In this document: positions 24,901 to 34,885 of the stretch, in pieces
Numbering within the stretch: the first letter of the stretch is position 1
Layout: every line of letters starts with the position of its first letter
NCBI RefSeq assembly: GCF_001650725.1
Contig: NZ_LXVX01000012.1
Coordinates: forward strand, 372,001 to 436,000
From: Sphingobium sp. TCM1
Lineage (GTDB): Bacteria > Pseudomonadota > Alphaproteobacteria > Sphingomonadales > Sphingomonadaceae
Length of the DNA: 64,000 nucleotides
Direction: 5' to 3'
Notes under the pieces: generated by a model
The model's input: only the letters and a program-made list of their open reading frames with translations
Told to the model about the DNA's origin: nothing
Database searches by the model: none
Position numbers and translations under genes: made by a program

Positions 24901-26304
24901 ATGCGCAAAATGAACGCGCTCGGCGCCGTCGCCCTTTCGCTGGCCCTGACGGCCTGCGACATGGCGCCCAAATATGTCCGGCCGGAGCTGCCGGTGCCCG
25001 CTACCAGTCCGCAGGGGCCGGCCTATACCCCCGCTGACGGGCAGGGGGCGATCGTGCCTGCGGATACCGGCTGGCGCGATTTCTTCACCGATGCCGGTCT
25101 GGCGCGGGTGATCGAAACCGCTCTCGCCAATAATCGCGACCTGCGCCTGGCGCTGGCCAATGTCGAACAGGCGCGGGCGCAATATAAGGTGCAGCGCGCC
25201 GACCTGCTGCCCACGGTTGCCGCGGGCGGGACCGCCACCTATCAGGACCAGCCCTTTTCGCAGGCCGGTTCCGGACGCGCCGACATCTATCAGGCGCAGG
25301 TCGGCATTTCGGCCTGGGAAATCGACCTGTTCGGCCGGGTGCGAAACCTGACTAAAGCCGCGCAGGAGCAATATTTCGCCAGCGTGGAAAATCGCAACGC
25401 GGCGCAGACGACGCTGATCGCGGAAACGGCCAATGCCTGGCTTACCATGGCGGCGGATCAGGACCGGCTGCGTATCGCCCGCGATCTGGAGCAGGCGTTC
25501 GGCAAGACGCTGGAACTGACCCGGGCGCGCTTCGACAAGGGCGTCGCCTCCGAACTGGAGGTGCGGCAGGCGCAGACCAGCTACGACGCTGCCCGATCGG
25601 ATATTGCGGAAGCGACGACTCTGGTCGCGCAGGACCAGAATGCGCTCAACCTGCTTGCGGGCACCACCGTCCCGACCGCAGACCTGCCGCAGTCCCTTCC
25701 GGAATCCGGCGTGACGATCGACACGCTGCCCGCCGGCATTTCTTCCGAAATATTGCTGCGCCGGCCGGACATCGCATCGGCCGAGCATCAGCTTCGCAGC
25801 GCCAATGCCAATATCGGCGCGGCGCGCGCGGCCTTCTTCCCCAACATTTCACTGACTGCTGCGCTCGGATCGGTCAGTCTGGGGCTGTCCAACCTGTTCG
25901 CATCGGGATCGGACTTCTGGTCGGTGGCGCCCTCCGCGACGCTTCCCATCTTCGATTTCGGCAAGAACCAGGGTAATCTCCGCTATGCCAAGGCGACCTA
26001 TGACGCGATGCTCGCCACCTATGAGAAAAGCGTCCAGACCGGCTTCCGCGAGGTAGCCGATGCGCTCGCCCGGCGTGGGACGATGGGGCAGCAACTCGAA
26101 GCGCAAACGTCGCAGCGCAACGCGGCCCGGACCGCCTACCGCCTGTCGGAGGCACGGTTTCGCGGGGGTGTCGACACGTTCCTGACCACCCTGGATTCGC
26201 AACGTTCGCTTTACACGGCTGAGCAGAGCCTGTTGGCAACGCGGCTGACCCGCGCGACCAATCTGGTAGAACTCTACCGCGCAATGGGTGGCGGCCTGAA
26301 ATAG
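24901..26304 (+). CDS. RND outer-membrane factor lipoprotein (NodT/OprM family)
   Basis: 467 residues. The lipoprotein signal is MRKMNALGAVALSLALTAC (Cys19), followed by the typical PKYVRPELPVPATS. Two OEP repeats supply the alpha-barrel (NRDLRLALANVEQARAQYKV, FDKGVASELEVRQAQTSYDA; SEARFRGGVDTFLTTLDSQR). I place the start at the ATG 24901 because AGGAGG lies at 24886-24891, a normal 9-base spacing. An in-frame TTG at 24892 would sit directly on that site. It forms the outer-membrane duct for the pump and is the last gene of the operon. Confidence 0.92.
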   Translation: MRKMNALGAVALSLALTACDMAPKYVRPELPVPATSPQGPAYTPADGQGAIVPADTGWRDFFTDAGLARVIETALANNRDLRLALANVEQARAQYKVQRADLLPTVAAGGTATYQDQPFSQAGSGRADIYQAQVGISAWEIDLFGRVRNLTKAAQEQYFASVENRNAAQTTLIAETANAWLTMAADQDRLRIARDLEQAFGKTLELTRARFDKGVASELEVRQAQTSYDAARSDIAEATTLVAQDQNALNLLAGTTVPTADLPQSLPESGVTIDTLPAGISSEILLRRPDIASAEHQLRSANANIGAARAAFFPNISLTAALGSVSLGLSNLFASGSDFWSVAPSATLPIFDFGKNQGNLRYAKATYDAMLATYEKSVQTGFREVADALARRGTMGQQLEAQTSQRNAARTAYRLSEARFRGGVDTFLTTLDSQRSLYTAEQSLLATRLTRATNLVELYRAMGGGLK

Positions 26305-26384
26305 GCCGTCGCTTTGAGCGCAAGGGAAAGGAAGTGAAGGTCATCGTTCCGCGCTATGGCGGCGCGGCAACGATGGAGATCCAC

Positions 26385-26876
26385 ATGAACCTTGTCCGCA
26401 CGACATTCCCGTCGCCGGTGGGCGCGCTTCCGCTCGTGGCGAGTGACGTCGGATTGGTCGCGATCCTCTGGCCGGACGACGCGCCTGGACGGGTCCGCCT
26501 TGACGCGGAGCGGGAGCAGCCCGATCATCCGGTCCTAGTCGAAGCGATCGCCCAGCTCACGACCTATTTCGACGGTCGCCGACATCGTTTTGACCTGCCG
26601 CTCGATCCGCGGGGCACTGATTTCCAACAGAGCGTCTGGAGCGCGCTGCTCGACATTCCCTATGGTGAGACGCGGAGCTATGCCGAGATTGCGCGCGCCA
26701 TCGGCCATCCATCCGCGGTGCGCGCGGTCGGCGCCGCGAACGGACGCAACCCGCTGTCGATCGTCGCGCCCTGCCACCGGGTCGTGGGCAGCAACGGCGC
26801 GTTGACCGGCTTTGCGGGCGGGCTGGAGACAAAGCGCTGGCTGCTCGCGCATGAACAGGCGCATCGGCGGGGCTGA
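26385..26876 (+). CDS. ogt: Methylated-DNA--protein-cysteine methyltransferase (Ogt)
   Basis: Suicidal repair of O6-alkylguanine by transfer of the alkyl group to a cysteine. The 163-residue protein has the active-site motif IVAPCHRVVG (Cys130 from this start), the DNA-binding helix-turn-helix preceding it (GETRSYAEIARAIGHPSAVR with the arginine finger region AVGAANGRNP) and the C-terminal GFAGGLETKRWLL. I choose ATG 26385 (GGAG six bases upstream; start MNLVRTTFPSPVG as in homologs). An in-frame GTG at 26334 would add 17 residues. No Ada-type zinc domain is present. Confidence 0.9.
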   Translation: MNLVRTTFPSPVGALPLVASDVGLVAILWPDDAPGRVRLDAEREQPDHPVLVEAIAQLTTYFDGRRHRFDLPLDPRGTDFQQSVWSALLDIPYGETRSYAEIARAIGHPSAVRAVGAANGRNPLSIVAPCHRVVGSNGALTGFAGGLETKRWLLAHEQAHRRG

Positions 26877-26942
26877 TTATGGCTGTCCAAAATCTGTGCT
26901 TTCCCTATGCTTGGCACCGAAGCGGGGATATGCAGCGCGACC

Positions 26943-27890
26943 ATGACACCGGATTTGGATGCGATCGTCGCCGATATTGTGGCGGCCATGGCGGAGGCGG
27001 ATGAACGCGGGACCGTCGCCAGCTATATTCCTGAACTCGCCAAGGTCGACCCGGGCCAGTTCGGCATCGCGATCGCGACGGCGGACGGCCGCCTCCTGAC
27101 GGGCGGAGATGCTGATATGGGCTTTTCCATCCAGTCCATATCCAAGGTCTTTGCCTTGACCCTGGCATTGGGCAAGGTCGGGGACCAGCTTTGGGACAGG
27201 GTCGGTCGGGAGCCTTCTGGCAATGCGTTCAATTCGATCGTCCAGCTGGAACATGAGCATGGCATCCCGCGCAATCCCTTCATCAATGCGGGTGCGATCG
27301 TCGTCGCTGACGTCAATCTGGGCGGACATCAGCCGCGCGTGGCGATCGGGGAAATGCTGCGCTTCGTCCGTTACCTCGCGGGCGATGACGGCATCGCGAT
27401 CAACGAGGCGGTGGCTGCGTCGGAAACCGCGACCGGTTTCCGCAACATGGCGCTCGCCAACTATATGCGGGCGTTCGACAATGTCCGTCATCCCGTCGAT
27501 CTCGTGCTGGGCACCTATTTCCATCAGTGCGCGATCGAGATGAACTGCCGCCAACTCGCACTGGCCGGCCGCTATCTGATGCTGGATGGCCGCCATCCCG
27601 GCGGGGGCAGGGTGGTGTCGCCGCGCCGCGCGCGGCGCATCAACGCCCTGATGCTTACCTGCGGGCATTATGACGCATCGGGCGATTTCGCCTTTCGCGT
27701 CGGTATTCCGGGCAAGTCAGGCGTCGGCGGTGGCATTCTGGCGATCGTGCCGGGCCGCGCGTCGATCGCAGTCTGGTCGCCGGGGCTGAACGCCAGCGGC
27801 AACAGTGAACTGGGCACCCGCGCGCTGGAGGAACTGGCGCGCCGGACCGGCTGGTCGGTGTTCAGCCCGGCGTCGCTGGACGCGGATTAG
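26943..27890 (+). CDS. glsA: Glutaminase (serine-dependent, GlsA type)
   Basis: Hydrolyses glutamine to glutamate and ammonia in the cytoplasm. The 315-residue protein has the beta-lactamase-like catalytic SxxK motif in [37 protein letters not shown] and the C-terminal [15 protein letters not shown] with Tyr/Lys-region motifs of the family. The ATG at 26943 gives the usual N-terminus ([16 protein letters not shown]); the upstream ATG at 26907 adds 12 unrelated residues. Its stop overlaps the convergent KefB-type gene by 4 bases. Confidence 0.92.
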   Translation: MTPDLDAIVADIVAAMAEADERGTVASYIPELAKVDPGQFGIAIATADGRLLTGGDADMGFSIQSISKVFALTLALGKVGDQLWDRVGREPSGNAFNSIVQLEHEHGIPRNPFINAGAIVVADVNLGGHQPRVAIGEMLRFVRYLAGDDGIAINEAVAASETATGFRNMALANYMRAFDNVRHPVDLVLGTYFHQCAIEMNCRQLALAGRYLMLDGRHPGGGRVVSPRRARRINALMLTCGHYDASGDFAFRVGIPGKSGVGGGILAIVPGRASIAVWSPGLNASGNSELGTRALEELARRTGWSVFSPASLDAD

Positions 27891-29671
27891 CCGATCTCGT
27901 CGGCGCGCAGGCGGCGCAATTTGGGCGCGGTCTGCAATTGCGCCGCATCCTTGATCCCAACGCGCAGATCCTCGCGCATCTGGTGGATGGACGCGATCAC
28001 CGGGCCCATCGCGACGCCCAGGTCGACCAGCGCCGTCTCCGCCAGTTGTAGCGAGCTTTCCAGCGTTTCCGGGACCGCGTCGCTGGCCCCGGCCTTGTAG
28101 AGTTGCGCCGCATGATCCGTGTCGCGCGCGCGCGCGATGATCGGCAGGTCGGGCACCCAGCCGCGCACGCGCTTGGTCACTCGCACGGACAGCACAGGAT
28201 CGTCCATCGTCAGGATCAGCGCGCGGGCATGGCCCAGCCGCAGCTTGTCCAGCATTTCCGCACGGGCGACATCGCCGAACAGGATCGGATAGCCGCTCCG
28301 TCGCGCCTCCGCCACGACATCGGGGTCGGATTCCACGACGATGAAGCGCTGGTTATGCGTGCGTAGCAGGTCGCACACCATGCGCCCGACCCGGCCGAAA
28401 CCGATGACGACAGCGGCCGCCTCGGTCTGGTCATGTTCAGGTTCGACGACTTCCTCCCCCAGCGCCATTTCCAGTCGCCGGGCAATGTCATGGCCGACCC
28501 GCGCGAGCAGCGGCGTGATGGTGAGCCCGATCGCGGTCACGATCTGCCAGAAGGCGGCGGTCGATGGCAGGATCAACTGGGCCGCAGCGGCCGCCGACAG
28601 CACGATGAGCGTCGTTTCGGAAGGGCTGGACATCAGCACCCCGACTTCGAGCGCCACGCCCTTGCGCGCGCCCGAGATGTAGAGCAGCGTCGATGTCACG
28701 AGCATCTTGGCCACCACCACGCCGACAACCGCCAGCAGCAGGCTTTCCCAGTTCGCGAGAATGACGCGGACATCCAGGCTCATGCCCACGGTGATGAGGA
28801 ATACGCCGAGCGCCAGCCCCTTGAACGGGGCGGTCATCACCTCGACCTCGCCATGATAATCGGTTTCCGCGATCAGCAGGCCCGCGAGCAGCGCGCCGAC
28901 GATCGGCGACAGGCCGGCGATCGACGTCGCCATGCTGGATATGATGACAACCAGCAAACTGGCCGCCAGAAACACCTCGGGGCTCTTGGTGCGCGCCGCC
29001 TGGCTGAAGACGTGGGGCAGGAAGAGGCGGCCCATCACCAGCATGATGGCGATTGTCACGCCGCCTCTTAGCAATGTGCTGGCCATTTCGCTCCATGCGC
29101 CGTCCGGGCTCGCGGCAACGGACGGCGCCAGCGCGCCCAGCATGAAGATGATGGGGACGAGGGCGAGATCCTCGAACAACAGCATGGAGAAGGCCGCGCG
29201 GCCGACGGCCGTCTGGGTGCCGACCATCGGCAACACCACGGCGGTCGAGGACAGCGCCAGCGCCAGTCCCAGCCCGATCGCACCGGCGGTGGGTTGTCCC
29301 AGCAGATAGAGGCCGGCCGCGATCAGCAGGCCGCTGCCGATCAGTTCGGCCGCGCCAACGCCGAAGACCTGCGTCCGCATCGTCCACAGGCGCCGGAAGC
29401 TGAGTTCCAGCCCGATCGAGAAGAGCAGCAGGATGACGCCGAGTTCGGCAAAGGGTTCGATCGCTTCCCGGTTGGAGATGGTGACATGATAGAGCCAGGG
29501 ATATTGGCCGACCAACGCCCCAAGACCCGCCGGTCCGACCGCCAGGCCAACCAGGATGAAGCCGATCACCGGACTGATGCGAAAACGGGCAAAGCCGGGA
29601 ATGACCAGCCCCGCCGCGCCAAGAATGACGAGGGAGTCACTGAAACTATTGGGATTGATCACGCCTGCCAT
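27887..29671 (-). CDS. CPA2-family cation:proton antiporter (KefB-like) with RCK domain
   Basis: 594 residues. An N-terminal Na+/H+-exchanger domain of about 12-13 membrane helices (~5-385; [40 protein letters not shown]) is followed by a cytoplasmic TrkA-N/RCK nucleotide-binding domain ([16 protein letters not shown], then ESDPDVV). There is a short helical tail rather than a full TrkA-C domain. Such proteins exchange K+ or Na+ for H+ and may be gated by nucleotides or glutathione adducts. It is monocistronic, with its own upstream region that includes the terminator of tRNA-Leu. Confidence 0.88.
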   Translation of the reverse strand: MAGVINPNSFSDSLVILGAAGLVIPGFARFRISPVIGFILVGLAVGPAGLGALVGQYPWLYHVTISNREAIEPFAELGVILLLFSIGLELSFRRLWTMRTQVFGVGAAELIGSGLLIAAGLYLLGQPTAGAIGLGLALALSSTAVVLPMVGTQTAVGRAAFSMLLFEDLALVPIIFMLGALAPSVAASPDGAWSEMASTLLRGGVTIAIMLVMGRLFLPHVFSQAARTKSPEVFLAASLLVVIISSMATSIAGLSPIVGALLAGLLIAETDYHGEVEVMTAPFKGLALGVFLITVGMSLDVRVILANWESLLLAVVGVVVAKMLVTSTLLYISGARKGVALEVGVLMSSPSETTLIVLSAAAAAQLILPSTAAFWQIVTAIGLTITPLLARVGHDIARRLEMALGEEVVEPEHDQTEAAAVVIGFGRVGRMVCDLLRTHNQRFIVVESDPDVVAEARRSGYPILFGDVARAEMLDKLRLGHARALILTMDDPVLSVRVTKRVRGWVPDLPIIARARDTDHAAQLYKAGASDAVPETLESSLQLAETALVDLGVAMGPVIASIHQMREDLRVGIKDAAQLQTAPKLRRLRADEIG

Positions 29672-29715
29672 GCGGCCATCATCGCGGCTGGCGCGGGCAA
29701 TTTCTACCCCTGCGC

Positions 29716-29741
29716 AAGAAAAAGCCCGAATTTATCCGGGC
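29716..29741 (-). terminator. Terminator downstream of tRNA-Leu
   Basis: In the minus direction, GCCCG-GATAAATT-CGGGC (29724-29741 on the plus strand as GCCCGAATTTATCCGGGC) is followed by TTTTTCTT. An alternative longer fold uses a distal AGCCCG arm at about 29746-29751. It would end transcription of tRNA-Leu before the KefB gene. Confidence 0.65.
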
Positions 29742-29854
29742 GGGGCCGGGCTTCCACCCGCGGACTGACCTGTCGGAACAGTGCCGAAATAGACTGTAGG
29801 AACGGCTAGACCTCATCAAGGCAAAGCGCGCCGGAAAACCCAGTCGAATCAGGT

Positions 29855-29940
29855 TGGTGCGGACGGCGGGACTTGAACCCGCATTTCCAGGGGAAGGCGG
29901 ATTTTAAGTCCGCTGCGTCTACCGATTTCGCCACGTCCGC
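29855..29940 (-). tRNA. tRNA-Leu(TAA)
   Basis: 86 bases including an encoded CCA. The acceptor GCGGACG pairs with CGTCCGC, the anticodon loop reads ACTTAAAA with TAA, and there is a short variable arm with stem, typical of leucine tRNAs. T-arm GCGGGTTCAAGTCCCGC. It is read toward lower coordinates. Confidence 0.95.
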
Positions 29941-29988
29941 CCGAAACCTTCAGGGCGGATTTCCCCCTGAAGGCTGGCGCGGGCGAGG

Positions 29989-30291
29989 TCAAGCCTCGGC
30001 AGCGGTTTCGCCGACGGCGTTCAGCCGTTCGCGCATTTCCTTGCCCGGCTTGAAATAGGGTACGCGCTTGGCGCAGACCGGCACCTGTTCGCCGGTACGC
30101 GGATTGCGGCCTGTGCGCGCTTCGCGGGCGCGCGTCGTGAAGGCGCCGAAGCCCCGCAATTCGACCCGCCCACCCGTGGCCAGTCGATCGACGATTTCCT
30201 TGAAGAAAAGGTCGACGATGCGCTCGACCTCCGGAACGGTCAGTTCCGGATTCTCTTCCGTCAGCTTCTGGATCAGTTCCGATCGGATCAT
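29989..30291 (-). CDS. ihfB: Integration host factor, beta subunit
   Basis: A 100-residue DNA-bending protein of the HU/IHF family. It begins [20 protein letters not shown], has the [20 protein letters not shown] core and the DNA-intercalating arm [17 protein letters not shown] with the conserved proline. Specific features ([28 protein letters not shown]) favour IHF-beta over HU. It lies directly downstream of rpsA on the same strand, the conserved rpsA-ihfB arrangement, but a strong terminator stands between them. Confidence 0.93.
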   Translation of the reverse strand: MIRSELIQKLTEENPELTVPEVERIVDLFFKEIVDRLATGGRVELRGFGAFTTRAREARTGRNPRTGEQVPVCAKRVPYFKPGKEMRERLNAVGETAAEA

Positions 30292-30395
30292 TGCTCCACC
30301 AGCGCCCCTCTGCTGTTCCCCTCCTGCATTTCATAAAGCTTTTGCAAGAAGTTGGCAATTGGCTGGCGCAAGATCGTTTCGGATGGCCAAGAATG

Positions 30396-30435
30396 AGAAA
30401 AGCCCGCCGGAACCTGGGTTCCGGCGGGCTTTTCT
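30396..30435 (-). terminator. Strong Rho-independent terminator after rpsA
   Basis: A perfect 18-bp stem: AGAAAAGCCCGCCGGAAC at 30396-30413 and its exact complement at 30418-30435, with a 4-base loop CTGG. The T-run needed on the minus strand is supplied by the A-rich outer arm (TTTTCT). It lies 19 bases after the rpsA stop. Confidence 0.85.
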
Positions 30436-30454
30436 GAGGTAATCCCTAAGGGGA

Positions 30455-32167
30455 TCAGCCTTCGCTCTTGGCCTTGAGGGCTTCGCCCAGAATGTCGCCC
30501 AGCGACGCGCCGCTGTCCGACGAGCCATACTGAGCCACAGCCTGCTTCTCTTCGGCGATCTGCATCGCCTTGACCGAGAAGGTCGGCTTCTTGGCACGGT
30601 CGAAACCGGTCACCATGGCGTCGAACTTCTGGCCGATCTGGAAGCGCTCCGGACGCTGCTCGTCGCGGTCGCGGCCCAGGTCGCTGCGCTTGATGAAGCC
30701 GGCGGCGCCATCTTCGCCAGCCTGGACTTCCAGGCCGCCGTCGCGAACTTCCAGAACGGTCACTGTGACGATCGCGTTCTTGTTGAGACCGGCAGCGGCA
30801 GCGGCAGTGCCGCCAGCGGCAGGGCCGCCACGCTCAAGCTGCTTCATGCCGAGGCTGATGCGTTCCTTCTCGACGTCGATGTCGAGAACGACGGCCTGAA
30901 CCGTCTCGCCCTTGCGGTGCAGCGCCAGCGCGTCTTCGCCCGAAATGCCCCAGGCGATGTCCGACATGTGGACCATGCCGTCGACGTCGCCGTCCAGACC
31001 GATGAACAGGCCGAATTCGGTCGCGTTCTTGACTTCGCCCTCGACGGTCGAGCCGATCGGGTGACGTTCGGCGAAGCTGTCCCAGGGGTTGTTCTGGGCC
31101 TGCTTGAGGCCGAGGCTGATGCGGCGCTTCTCGGGATCGACTTCCAGAACCAGAACTTCGACTTCCTGGCTGGTCGACACGATCTTGCCGGGGTGGACGT
31201 TCTTCTTGGTCCAGGACATTTCCGAAACGTGGACCAGACCCTCGATTCCGGCTTCCAGTTCGACGAACGCACCATATTCGGTGATGTTCGTGACGCGGCC
31301 CGACAGCTTGGCGCCAACGGGATACTTGGCCGATGCGCCTTCCCACGGATCGCTTTCCAGCTGCTTCATGCCGAGGCTGATGCGCTGGGTGTCGCGGTTG
31401 ATGCGGATGATCTGGACACGGACGGTATCGCCGATGTTGATCATCTCGTTCGGGTGGTTGATGCGCTTGTACGACAGGTCGGTGACGTGCAGCAGGCCGT
31501 CGATGCCGCCCAGGTCAACGAACGCACCATAATCGGTGATGTTCTTGACGACGCCTTCGATGATCTGTCCTTCGGCCAGCGTCTGGATGAGGCCGCTGCG
31601 CTGTTCGGCGCGGGTTTCTTCCAGGATGGCGCGGCGCGACACGACGATGTTGCCGCGGCGGCGATCCATCTTGAGGATCTGGAAGGGCTGCGGAATGTCC
31701 ATCAGCGGGGTGACATCGCGCACGGGGCGGATGTCGACCTGCGAACCGGGGAGGAACGCGACAGCGCCGTCCAGATCGACGGTGAAGCCACCCTTGACGC
31801 GGCCGAAGATGACGCCTTCGACGCGGGCGCTCTCGGTGAACTCGGCTTCCAGCTTGTCCCAGGCGGCTTCGCGGCGGGCGCGGTCACGCGACAGCATGGC
31901 TTCGCCATGGGCGTTTTCGACGCGGTCGACATAGACTTCGACTTCGTCGCCGACCTTCAGGTCGGCCTTCTGGCCGGGCATCGCGAATTCGCGCAGCGGC
32001 ACGCGGCCTTCCGACTTCAGGCCGACGTCGATGACGGCGAGGTCGTTTTCGATGGCGGTAACGGTGCCCTTGACGACGCGGCCTTCGAAGCCGCCGTCCT
32101 CGCCACCGAGAGAATCATTGAGCAGCGCGGCGAAATCGTCGCGCGAGGGGAATGCCACAGAGGCCAT
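30455..32167 (-). CDS. rpsA: 30S ribosomal protein S1
   Basis: 570 residues with six S1 RNA-binding repeats; it brings mRNA to the 30S subunit. Repeats are recognisable by their VKGTVTAIENDLAVIDVGLK, GVVKNITDYGAFVDLGGIDG, GRVTNITEYGAFVELEAGIE and GEVKNATEFGLFIGLDGDVD openings and by GMKQLESDPW/GLKQAQNNPWDSF linkers. The start is set at ATG 32167 (MASVAFPSRDDFAALLN) because GAAGGA lies 7 bases upstream and homologs begin so. An upstream in-frame ATG at 32182 is unlikely. Length is normal. It lies between cmk and ihfB, the standard cmk-rpsA-ihfB order. Confidence 0.97.
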   Translation of the reverse strand: MASVAFPSRDDFAALLNDSLGGEDGGFEGRVVKGTVTAIENDLAVIDVGLKSEGRVPLREFAMPGQKADLKVGDEVEVYVDRVENAHGEAMLSRDRARREAAWDKLEAEFTESARVEGVIFGRVKGGFTVDLDGAVAFLPGSQVDIRPVRDVTPLMDIPQPFQILKMDRRRGNIVVSRRAILEETRAEQRSGLIQTLAEGQIIEGVVKNITDYGAFVDLGGIDGLLHVTDLSYKRINHPNEMINIGDTVRVQIIRINRDTQRISLGMKQLESDPWEGASAKYPVGAKLSGRVTNITEYGAFVELEAGIEGLVHVSEMSWTKKNVHPGKIVSTSQEVEVLVLEVDPEKRRISLGLKQAQNNPWDSFAERHPIGSTVEGEVKNATEFGLFIGLDGDVDGMVHMSDIAWGISGEDALALHRKGETVQAVVLDIDVEKERISLGMKQLERGGPAAGGTAAAAAGLNKNAIVTVTVLEVRDGGLEVQAGEDGAAGFIKRSDLGRDRDEQRPERFQIGQKFDAMVTGFDRAKKPTFSVKAMQIAEEKQAVAQYGSSDSGASLGDILGEALKAKSEG

Positions 32168-32296
32168 TATATAGTCCTTCACTCGTCATTGCTGGCCAAT
32201 CGGTTGTATCCGATGGTCTTTGGCCAAACCACGCGCAGGGCCGAATACCCTGAACGTATCCAAGGAGTTGGGCGTTGGAACGCTCGGCCATGAAAA

Positions 32297-32327
32297 GCGA
32301 AAAGGGCGCCCGGAATATCCGCGCGCC
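32297..32327 (-). terminator. Probable terminator after cmk
   Basis: In the minus direction GGCGCGCGG-ATATT-CCGGGCGCC forms a stem with one internal mismatch pair and is followed by CTTTTCGCTTTTC. It would separate the aroA-cmk unit from rpsA, which then needs its own promoter in 32168-32296. Confidence 0.5.
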
Positions 32328-32342
32328 TTATCGGGTCACGCC

Positions 32343-32972
32343 TCAGGGGCGACCTTCAAGCTGGGCGTCCACAAGCGCGATGGCCCGCTGGACGGCGGCG
32401 TCTATAGTCAAATCCGACGTATCTAGCAAGTCCGCGCCGTCGGCGACCTTCAGGGGGGCATGGTCGCGACTCATGTCGCGGGTGTCGCGGGCCTGGATGT
32501 CCGCGATCAGGCTGTCCATGTCGGGGTGGCCGCCATGGGCCAGGGCATCCTTGTAGCGCCGCTGCGCGCGGACATGGACGCTGGCGGTGACGAATATCTT
32601 GGCGTCGGCATCGGGGGCGATCACCGTGCCGATGTCGCGCCCGTCCAGGATGGCGCCGCCCGGCTGCGTGGCGAAGTCACGCTGACGCTGGACCAGCGCG
32701 TCACGCACGCTCTGGTGGACGGACACGCGCGAGGCGAGGCTGCCCACGGCCTCGCTGCGCAGCGCCATATCGCTCAGGATCGCGTCGCCGAAGTCGCACG
32801 CGGCCAGCGCGTCGGCTTCAAGGTCCGGGTCGCCGCCCTGCTTCAGGACCGACAGACCGACCGCGCGGTAGAGCAGGCCCGTGTCGAGCACCGGCAGTCC
32901 GTAATGCCGCCCCAGTTCCTTGGCGATCGTGCCCTTGCCCGAAGCGGCCGGGCCATCCACGGCGATGATCAT
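32343..32972 (-). CDS. cmk: Cytidylate kinase
   Basis: Phosphorylates CMP and dCMP with ATP. The 209-residue protein begins MIIAVDGPAASGKGTIAKEL with the P-loop GPAASGKGT (7-15), then LDTGLLYRAVG, LDGRDIGTVIAPDADAKIFV and RAQRRYKDAL, all family motifs. The ATG overlaps the aroA stop by 4 bases, so aroA and cmk are translationally coupled. Length is typical for the short alphaproteobacterial form. Confidence 0.95.
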   Translation of the reverse strand: MIIAVDGPAASGKGTIAKELGRHYGLPVLDTGLLYRAVGLSVLKQGGDPDLEADALAACDFGDAILSDMALRSEAVGSLASRVSVHQSVRDALVQRQRDFATQPGGAILDGRDIGTVIAPDADAKIFVTASVHVRAQRRYKDALAHGGHPDMDSLIADIQARDTRDMSRDHAPLKVADGADLLDTSDLTIDAAVQRAIALVDAQLEGRP

Positions 32973-34309
32973 GCGATGGCTCCGAGCGACTGGAGCAGCG
33001 GCAGGAAGGTCGGGAAGCTGGTCGCCACCGGGCGCATGTCGTCGATGGTAACGCCATCCTTCGATACTAGGCCGGCGACGGCGAAGCTCATGGCAATGCG
33101 ATGGTCCAGCTTCGTCGCGATCGGGCCGCCCCCGGCCAGCGCCGCGCCGCCGCTGCCCTCGATGATGAGGCCATCCTCCAGTTCCTCCACGCGGACGCCA
33201 ATGGTGCGCAGCCCCTCGGCCATCGTTGCGATGCGATCGGATTCCTTGACTCGCAATTCTTCCAGGCCGCGGAAGATGCTGCGGCCTTCGGCGAGGGCGG
33301 CGGCGATGAAGGCGACGGGATATTCGTCGATCATGCTGGGCGCGCGGGCCGGATCGGGTTCTATGCCCCTGAGCGCCGATGCGGTGACGATCAGGTCGCC
33401 GACCGGCTCGCCGCCGACCTCGCGGGCGTTCACGACCTCGATCGATCCGCCCATCTCGCGCAGCAGGTCGATGAGGCCGGCGCGTGTCGCATTGAGGCCG
33501 ACATTGGCGATCGTCACCCGCGAACCCGGCACCAGCAAGGCCGCGACCATGGGGAATGCGGCGGAAGAGGGGTCGCCCGGCACGACAATCTGCTGGGGCT
33601 TCAATTCTGCTTCGCCGACCAGCGTGATGATACGCGTGCCGTCCGCCTCGACCTCGACATCGATGTCCGCGCCAAAGCCCTTTAGCATACGCTCGCTATG
33701 ATCGCGGGTCGGGATCGGCTCGATGACGCGGGTTATGCCCGGCGTATTGAGGCCGGCGAGCAGGATCGCGGACTTCACCTGGGCCGACGCGACGGGCAGG
33801 CGATAGTCGAGCGGCACGGCCGGGCAGGCGCCCTTCATGGTGAGCGGCAGGCGTTCACCGGGGCTGGTGGTGAAGCTGGCGCCCATGCGTGAGAGCGGCT
33901 CCGTCACGCGGGCCATCGGGCGCTTGCTGAGCGACGCGTCCCCGATGAAAGTGGCGGTCAGGTCATGGCTGGCGAGCAGCCCCATCAGCAGGCGGGTCGA
34001 GGTGCCGCTATTGCCCATGTCGATCGCGGTCTGCGGCTGGAGCAGGCCGCCGACTCCGACGCCATGGATATGCCAGATGCCGTCGTCGTCGCGCTGAATG
34101 TCCGCGCCCATGGCGCGCATGGCGGCGGCCGTGGCCAGCACGTCCTCGCCTTCCAGCAGCCCTTCCACCCGGCTTTCGCCAACGGCGAGAGCCGACAGCA
34201 TCAGCGATCGGTGGGAAATGCTCTTGTCCCCCGGTACGGTGACGCTTCCGGACAGGGGCGGCGCGGCGGTGAAGGTGCGGGGGGCGGGCTGTTCGTCATG
34301 CTGGGTCAC
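32969..34309 (-). CDS. aroA: 3-phosphoshikimate 1-carboxyvinyltransferase (EPSP synthase)
   Basis: Sixth step of the shikimate pathway: shikimate-3-phosphate plus PEP to EPSP, in the cytoplasm. The 446-residue protein has GDKSISHRSLMLSALAVGES, the glycine-rich MGNSGTSTRLLMGLL (PEP/glyphosate contact region) and LRVKESDRIATMAEGLR. The motif pattern, with Ala rather than the invariant Gly at the usual class I position not resolvable by eye, does not allow a firm class I/II statement. The start codon appears to be GTG at 34309 without a clear Shine-Dalgarno. It is coupled to cmk. Confidence 0.94.
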   Translation of the reverse strand: MTQHDEQPAPRTFTAAPPLSGSVTVPGDKSISHRSLMLSALAVGESRVEGLLEGEDVLATAAAMRAMGADIQRDDDGIWHIHGVGVGGLLQPQTAIDMGNSGTSTRLLMGLLASHDLTATFIGDASLSKRPMARVTEPLSRMGASFTTSPGERLPLTMKGACPAVPLDYRLPVASAQVKSAILLAGLNTPGITRVIEPIPTRDHSERMLKGFGADIDVEVEADGTRIITLVGEAELKPQQIVVPGDPSSAAFPMVAALLVPGSRVTIANVGLNATRAGLIDLLREMGGSIEVVNAREVGGEPVGDLIVTASALRGIEPDPARAPSMIDEYPVAFIAAALAEGRSIFRGLEELRVKESDRIATMAEGLRTIGVRVEELEDGLIIEGSGGAALAGGGPIATKLDHRIAMSFAVAGLVSKDGVTIDDMRPVATSFPTFLPLLQSLGAIA

Positions 34310-34458
34310 TGGGGGGTATCCGATGTCTTGGAACCGAAAAAATGCGAGCGGCTTTTGACAGCGCGGTTTCGCTATGGCAAGGCGCCCGACGTTTCGCGGG
34401 CGACATCCGTCGCGCCGCGTGATTTCTGTTTGAGCATCGAAGAAGGAACAGGCCGGAC

Positions 34459-34797
34459 ATGGTGAAGGCTGAATGGGGCACGAAGCGGACCTGCCCGAAA
34501 TGCGCGACTCGCTTCTACGACCTGGGCAAGGATGACCCGGTGAACTGCATCAACTGCAACACCGCCTGGGAACCGGAACCGGTGCTGAAGTCGAAGCAGC
34601 CGCTGCCTTATGAGGAAGTTGCGCCCAAGAAGGTCATCGAGACCGCCGATGGCGAGCTGGAGACCGCCGACGACGATCTGGACATCGATCTGGACGTCGA
34701 TGACGATGGCGATTCGCCGGACAATGACGTCGATCTGGGCGGTGACGACGACCTGGGCGTCGACGCTGCCGGCGACGATAATGACGACGACAATTAA
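34459..34797 (+). CDS. TIGR02300 (FYDLN acid) family protein
   Basis: 112 residues. The N-terminal zinc-ribbon-like part is WGTKRTCPKCATRFYDLGKD, then PVNCINCNTAWEPEP with two CxxC pairs (C-P-K-C and C-I-N-C). A highly acidic C-terminal half follows (EDDDLD... repeated Asp-rich blocks). This is the FYDLN-acid family, restricted mainly to alphaproteobacteria and of unknown function. It sits between aroA and the tRNA-Ala genes and is preceded by AAGGAACAGG. Confidence 0.9.
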   Translation: MVKAEWGTKRTCPKCATRFYDLGKDDPVNCINCNTAWEPEPVLKSKQPLPYEEVAPKKVIETADGELETADDDLDIDLDVDDDGDSPDNDVDLGGDDDLGVDAAGDDNDDDN

Positions 34798-34811
34798 TTG
34801 AATTTTGTGCT

Positions 34812-34840
34812 TGCCAACGGGGTCGCCTGACCCTAGAGGC
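34812..34840 (+). promoter_or_regulatory. Promoter for the first tRNA-Ala
   Basis: TTGCCA (34812-34817), 17-base spacer, TAGAGG (34835-34840). This places initiation about 38-40 bases before the tRNA 5' end at 34886. Confidence 0.5.
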
Positions 34841-34885
34841 AGCGACCTCCGAAGCGCCGGACCCAAACGGCGCTTCACTGGTGAC